From NCBI GenBank assembly GCA_903831635.1, contig CAIKYN010000236.1, positions 1 through 15,270 on the forward strand: a stretch of DNA of 15,270 bases, in the 5' to 3' direction. Made by a program: the position numbers and the translations under genes. This stretch comes from an uncultured Spartobacteria bacterium (GTDB taxonomy: Bacteria; Verrucomicrobiota; Verrucomicrobiia; Chthoniobacterales; UBA6821). This document shows, in pieces, positions 14,501 to 15,270 of the stretch (position 1 is the stretch's first letter; each line of letters begins with the position of its first letter). Below the pieces are notes generated by a model that was not told the origin of the DNA, did no database searches, and worked only from the letters and a program-made list of their open reading frames with translations.

Positions 14501-15270
14501 CTGAACGTCTCGTCGGGAGCCACACTCTCCAACTCCTCGGGGCTCTATATCGGCTATTCGGAATATGGAAATGGAGCAAACAGCAACACCGTTACAGTCA
14601 ACCAAGGCACCATGATCAATTCCGACATCGTGTATGTCGGCTACGGTTATTACAACGGATACTACGGTAGCAACTACTCCCTGAACCCCGGAGGTAATGA
14701 GAACTCCCTGCTGATCACCAGTAACTCGGTATTCACTTCTACTGGTCTGACCATCGGTTATGGAGGGGACAACCAATACAATGTGAGCGGAGGTGACGGC
14801 AATTATGTAACAATCAATGCCTCATCGGTCACCAACACTGGCGATCTTGTGATCGGGTTTGCAGACTATGGCTTGGGGGGGAACTACAACAGCCTGACTC
14901 TCACGAACGGGGCCAGCCTGACCAGTAGCGGCAATCTCTATGTTGGCACCAATAGCGATCCCGCCGATTGGACCGGTGGTAATGGCAACACGCTCACGGT
15001 TGCGGGTGGCAGCACGCTCACGATCGCTCTCAATACCCTCATTGGAGACGGAGGAAACTCAAACACGGTCACGATCACAGATTCAAATTCCACCCTGAAT
15101 GCCTCTGGAGGTGTCACGCTCGGTGCCAATGGATCCTTCAATATGTTGCTCGTCAGCAATGGAGCGACCCTCGTTGCGGGTAGCGTTGATGTGGGTAACA
15201 ATCAGATGAGTAATTCGATTTCCAACTCCATCATCGTGACCGGTCCTGGATCATCCATCACGGCACCCGG
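8600..15270 (+). CDS. giant secreted T5SS/PEP-CTERM-type repeat protein with ALK-like glycine-rich domain, 3' end beyond window
   Basis: The frame from ATG 8600 stays open to the last base: more than 2,220 codons with no stop on a codon-by-codon read. Residues 1-26 are a signal peptide: Lys4 and Arg8, a hydrophobic core FLLAHLFLFGLIIA, and a probable cut after AQA. Residues 28-286 form a glycine-rich domain. From about 287 on come beta-strand repeats rich in Asn, Ser, Gly and Thr, of the form LYVG..GSSNSLVISNGG and SNNSVLVTG.GS...NSG, interrupted by three PATR-like modules. The repeat matches the T5SS/PEP-CTERM-associated type as I know it. The protein is poor in charged residues, and its first Cys is residue 1297; only three occur in all. 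It is probably a surface or outer-membrane-anchored adhesin-like beta-solenoid. Whether it ends in an autotransporter barrel or a PEP-CTERM tail cannot be seen. No ribosome binding site precedes the ATG. Confidence 0.9.
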   Translation, partial: MTSKIISRFLLAHLFLFGLIIASAQAQSTNFSFSGTIITYTIPTTGSYQLTAAGAGGGAADNGGSQVGGGTGAILTVNGVLNAGTTLYISVGASGGSGANNSYGGGGGGGGTFVYLSNSPSTLTPLLVSAGGGGGAPNSISGLGFNALTTNDGTGGGGTGGGGLGGKGGGGGGSGFITDGGNGSGAAIDGALGGKSATGSFEGGSGNLGGADGGFGGGGGGGDGGGGGGGYAGGNGGFGNGFGGKGGSSYFATNTLISSVTYAFTLQSATNTNSGNGYLTLSLLIPELYVGSNTPNQTTNFTSGTNSYGNTYVGYDSTAFNNLLTIGNTNTVLTNSGDLYVGKEGASNSMVISNGGTVANSTGTIGYGANASNNTVLVTGASSLWSNSSDLYISYYGSSNSLQVTAGGSVVASNGIIGFDSASSNNSVVIAGASTLTLSGKLYVGQYGSSNSLVVSNQGSALVGDDLMIGLDASSSNNSVVVSDAGSSLIVTNGKSLNVGWTGSGNNLVISNGATVSAGVVSVGVSSNSLSNSVTVGGGSGTSTLNVAGDLNVGFSGSGNKVTIATNGAVSVGGIKIGGDTNANGNIVELAGGSLTNSGDLRVGYDGSSNSLVIGSGTVTVTTNGTATDVGLDASSSNNRVSVTGSNSLFQIGSSSRFALGYQGSGNSMVVSNGGRVTVTNSDAVLGFDTGSSNNSLTITGNGSLFSNSLSKTFYVGRLGGSNSLSVLGGGTLVTGALRIGDSNSSSGNAVLVSGTGSVWTNSGKAYVGRYGALNSLVISNAASVLVGSNLYVGYGTNSSNNSILVTGTGSSLSAGAVVVGLQGVSNTLTIANGGGITTPNLLIGATNGASGTVNVGTLGGNDTNVTFGVGSVTMGSGTAILNFNQADELTISSVFSQTAGTNNDQIIAQIGSGTTVLTGVSSQTNDAGVIVNRGQLTINGGSLRIQTADFGLAGTVAVGINTNYLGTLYTNTSPASLVISNGGSLFATKPSGSDVSSLVAVGFAASQNSLLVTGSNSQLGADGIGVGLSGNSNTMTVSSNAAVTSSATYIGALGNGNSATISDSGSTWTNNIYFIVGYGGSANTLAITNGGRLLNSGNILISGFNGDSNNSILIAGTGSTLSNGATLTIGAAGSGSVTVASGGTLISSNISIASSNGAVGILNVGTFGGNDTNVTFGAGTITFGSGISAVNFNQADTLTISSIFTGTNAQIAIIAQLGSGTTIMTGQGGTNNAALVVDAGRLVMSNAVFSTVNNGTNPFAGYVEVGFQGGYYPTFANYSNSVPVSMLITSNSSIACASLDIGYGYPTTNGVPSGNPSNSLVVNGSIVNVSSYLTVGNGGDKNSMLLTNGAVVNSEYGYIGYNGNSNWTVVTGSNSSLSNSADLYVGCGNGSNAPSIGNSLIVSNGGVVSIANYLHIGYNTGDTGNTVVVTGSNSSLTVVNQEIYLGYGGGTSNSLVIADGATVSSPFTSIGNSSYANAGNSVMITGLNSTFTNTGLYLGYFENGDSLTVSNGGKLLEGAADYLGYGGNNSTVIVTGSNSLYSNSSGLVIGDSGATNTTFILSNRATVIDLGNLYVGNSGSSNSTLTITSGGKFTNVGDVEISHYSNDLNNSILITGAGSTLSNSGNLTIGDAGSGSVTVASGGTLISSNITIASQGGSVGLLNVGTYGGSDTNVTLNAQTISFGTNYSSGTVNFNQADILTVGANFSGGWSYSNTTIAQLGSGTTILTGNSTNGAQLIVNAGKLVLNGGTFNNYGSSNYGDYLGIGVQNVNYDGCEGIGYSNSTPASMVIGNGGVVTTWGVDIGFGYDSSTNPTGNSNNSLLVTGSNSALNASSYVAVGDGGDKNSLVINDGAQASIGTGYVGYDGNGNSLVLSNGASLTASNGFYVGYGDTDTNIPTANNNSAIITGSNTTASLYVAYVGDVKYANGNSNTLTISDGAQVSASGIYLGSVEYTSETVAGGGYANSLNVSSGATLSNSSGLYIGYSEYGNGANSNTVTVNQGTMINSDIVYVGYGYYNGYYGSNYSLNPGGNENSLLITSNSVFTSTGLTIGYGGDNQYNVSGGDGNYVTINASSVTNTGDLVIGFADYGLGGNYNSLTLTNGASLTSSGNLYVGTNSDPADWTGGNGNTLTVAGGSTLTIALNTLIGDGGNSNTVTITDSNSTLNASGGVTLGANGSFNMLLVSNGATLVAGSVDVGNNQMSNSISNSIIVTGPGSSITAP
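8681..9457 (+). other. glycine-rich domain resembling the ALK/LTK receptor glycine-rich region
   Basis: Residues 28-286 of the giant protein start TNFSFSGTIITYTIPTTGSY with an AGAGGG turn, continue with GAILTVNGVLNAGTTLYISVG, GGGGGGGGTFVYL and LLVSAGGGGGAP, go through long glycine runs (GGGGYAGGNGGFG), and close with GGSSYFA and SGNGYLTLSLLIP. This order (strand, glycine loop, strand ending in VG, GGGTFV, AGGGGG, poly-Gly, GGSS, GNGYLTL) is the pattern of the glycine-rich domain of ALK/LTK and related bacterial surface proteins, in which glycine runs pack as polyglycine helices. The reading is by motif order, not by alignment score. Confidence 0.65.
9458..11143 (+). repeat. first T5SS/PEP-CTERM-type repeat array
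   Basis: Units of about 51-52 residues (153-156 bp) are clearest at 9614, 9770 and 9923, where LYVG, LYIS and LYVG start successive units. Each unit is two half units of about 25 residues: one with GSSNSLVISNGG and one with ASSNNSVLVTG, then a variable S.W.NSGD link. The spacing fits coils of a right-handed beta-solenoid. DNA identity between units is low, while the protein pattern is kept. Confidence 0.8.
11144..11440 (+). repeat. PATR-like module 1
   Basis: It encodes GTVNVGTLGGNDTNVTFG, then a line of strands with LNFNQADELTISS, IIAQIGSGTTVLTG and VIVNRGQLTINGG. The GSGTTVLTG and VN.G.L.INGG parts are the signature of the passenger-associated transport repeat (autotransporter-associated beta-strand repeat). 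It breaks the surrounding 51-residue periodicity and shares its plan with the modules at 11990 and 13490. Confidence 0.6.
11990..12352 (+). repeat. PATR-like module 2
   Basis: It encodes GSGSVTVASGGTLISSN, LNVGTFGGNDTNVTFG, VNFNQADTLTISS, IIAQLGSGTTIMTG and LVVDAGRLVMSN. It is paralogous to module 3, with 55 of 60 bases identical between 12001-12060 and 13501-13560. A 5' part (SVTVASGGTLISSN) not recognisable in module 1 is present. Confidence 0.65.
12353..13489 (+). repeat. repeat array between PATR-like modules 2 and 3
   Basis: It opens with a segment carrying VEVGFQ, SNSVPVSMLITSN and LDIGYGYP, then a unit with GNGGDKNSMLLTNGA, then regular 25-residue half units such as NSLVVSNGG-like and NTVVVTGSNSSL forms. 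The opening is repeated after module 3 (13880 on), with GIGVQ, NSTPASMVIGNGG, VDIGFGYD and GDGGDKNSLVINDGA. Two of the three cysteines lie here, at residues 1297 and 1388. Confidence 0.7.
13490..13855 (+). repeat. PATR-like module 3
   Basis: It encodes GSGSVTVASGGTLISSN, LNVGTYGGSDTNVTL, VNFNQADILTVG, TIAQLGSGTTILTG and LIVNAGKLVLNGGTF. The last phrase is the clearest PATR signature of the three modules. It lies exactly 1,500 bp (500 codons) downstream of module 2 over their shared first part. Confidence 0.7.
13856..15270 (+). repeat. last repeat array, continues past the window
   Basis: The block starts with the same entry segment as 12353 and continues with half units rich in Tyr and Gly (VGYGDTDT, IGYSEYGNGANSN, VGYGYYNGYYGSN). 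More regular units follow, up to TGPGSSITAP at the window edge. No fourth PATR-like module is reached. The third cysteine, residue 1776, is here. Confidence 0.7.

Noticed and set aside
9458..15270. CRISPR-like appearance of the repeated DNA
   Set aside because: The repeats are coding, vary in DNA while keeping protein pattern, and lack a constant repeat with unique spacers.

Overview
The window reads as a chromosomal segment of a bacterium from the PVC superphylum, most likely a verrucomicrobium. This rests on three things seen together: a ribonucleotide reductase small subunit of the chlamydial (class Ic, Phe for Tyr) type, a giant secreted protein built from T5SS/PEP-CTERM-type repeats that are common in Verrucomicrobia, and start codons that consistently lack Shine-Dalgarno sequences. 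The assignment is inference; no rRNA or marker phylogeny is available here.

Region 1 (1-2690) is housekeeping on the + strand: the 3' end of a ComF-family phosphoribosyltransferase gene, accD (fatty acid synthesis) and folC (folate polyglutamylation). The two gaps between them carry inverted-repeat elements. One is a 190-bp element with perfect 17-bp inverted ends whose right end lies just upstream of the folC start. Region 2 (2740-7070) is the deoxyribonucleotide module. It has a terminator hairpin, an A-rich tract, a candidate promoter with a strong NrdR box, then nrdA (two ATP-cones) and nrdB (subclass Ic, predicted Mn/Fe cofactor), closed by a perfect 11-bp hairpin. nrdA and nrdB encode the two subunits of one enzyme and probably form one NrdR-controlled operon.

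Region 3 (7071-8599) looks like accessory DNA: a long imperfect palindrome, a vapBC toxin-antitoxin pair with overlapping genes, a 14-bp near-identical direct repeat on either side of the pair, and a 498-bp non-coding leader with nested hairpins. Region 4 (8600 to the window end) is one uninterrupted reading frame of more than 2,220 codons with no stop. It encodes a signal peptide, a glycine-rich domain resembling the extracellular glycine-rich domain of animal ALK/LTK receptors, and then about 1,900 residues of Asn/Ser/Gly/Thr-rich beta-strand repeats. The repeats are ordered in a hierarchy: half units of about 25 residues, units of about 51 residues, and longer blocks each ended by a PATR-like module. 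The last two full periods are about 500 codons apart. The C-terminus that would tell an autotransporter barrel from a PEP-CTERM sorting tail lies outside the window.

The most interesting material is the giant protein (domain fusion and layered repeats) and the class Ic reductase with its NrdR site. The non-coding elements are weaker leads.
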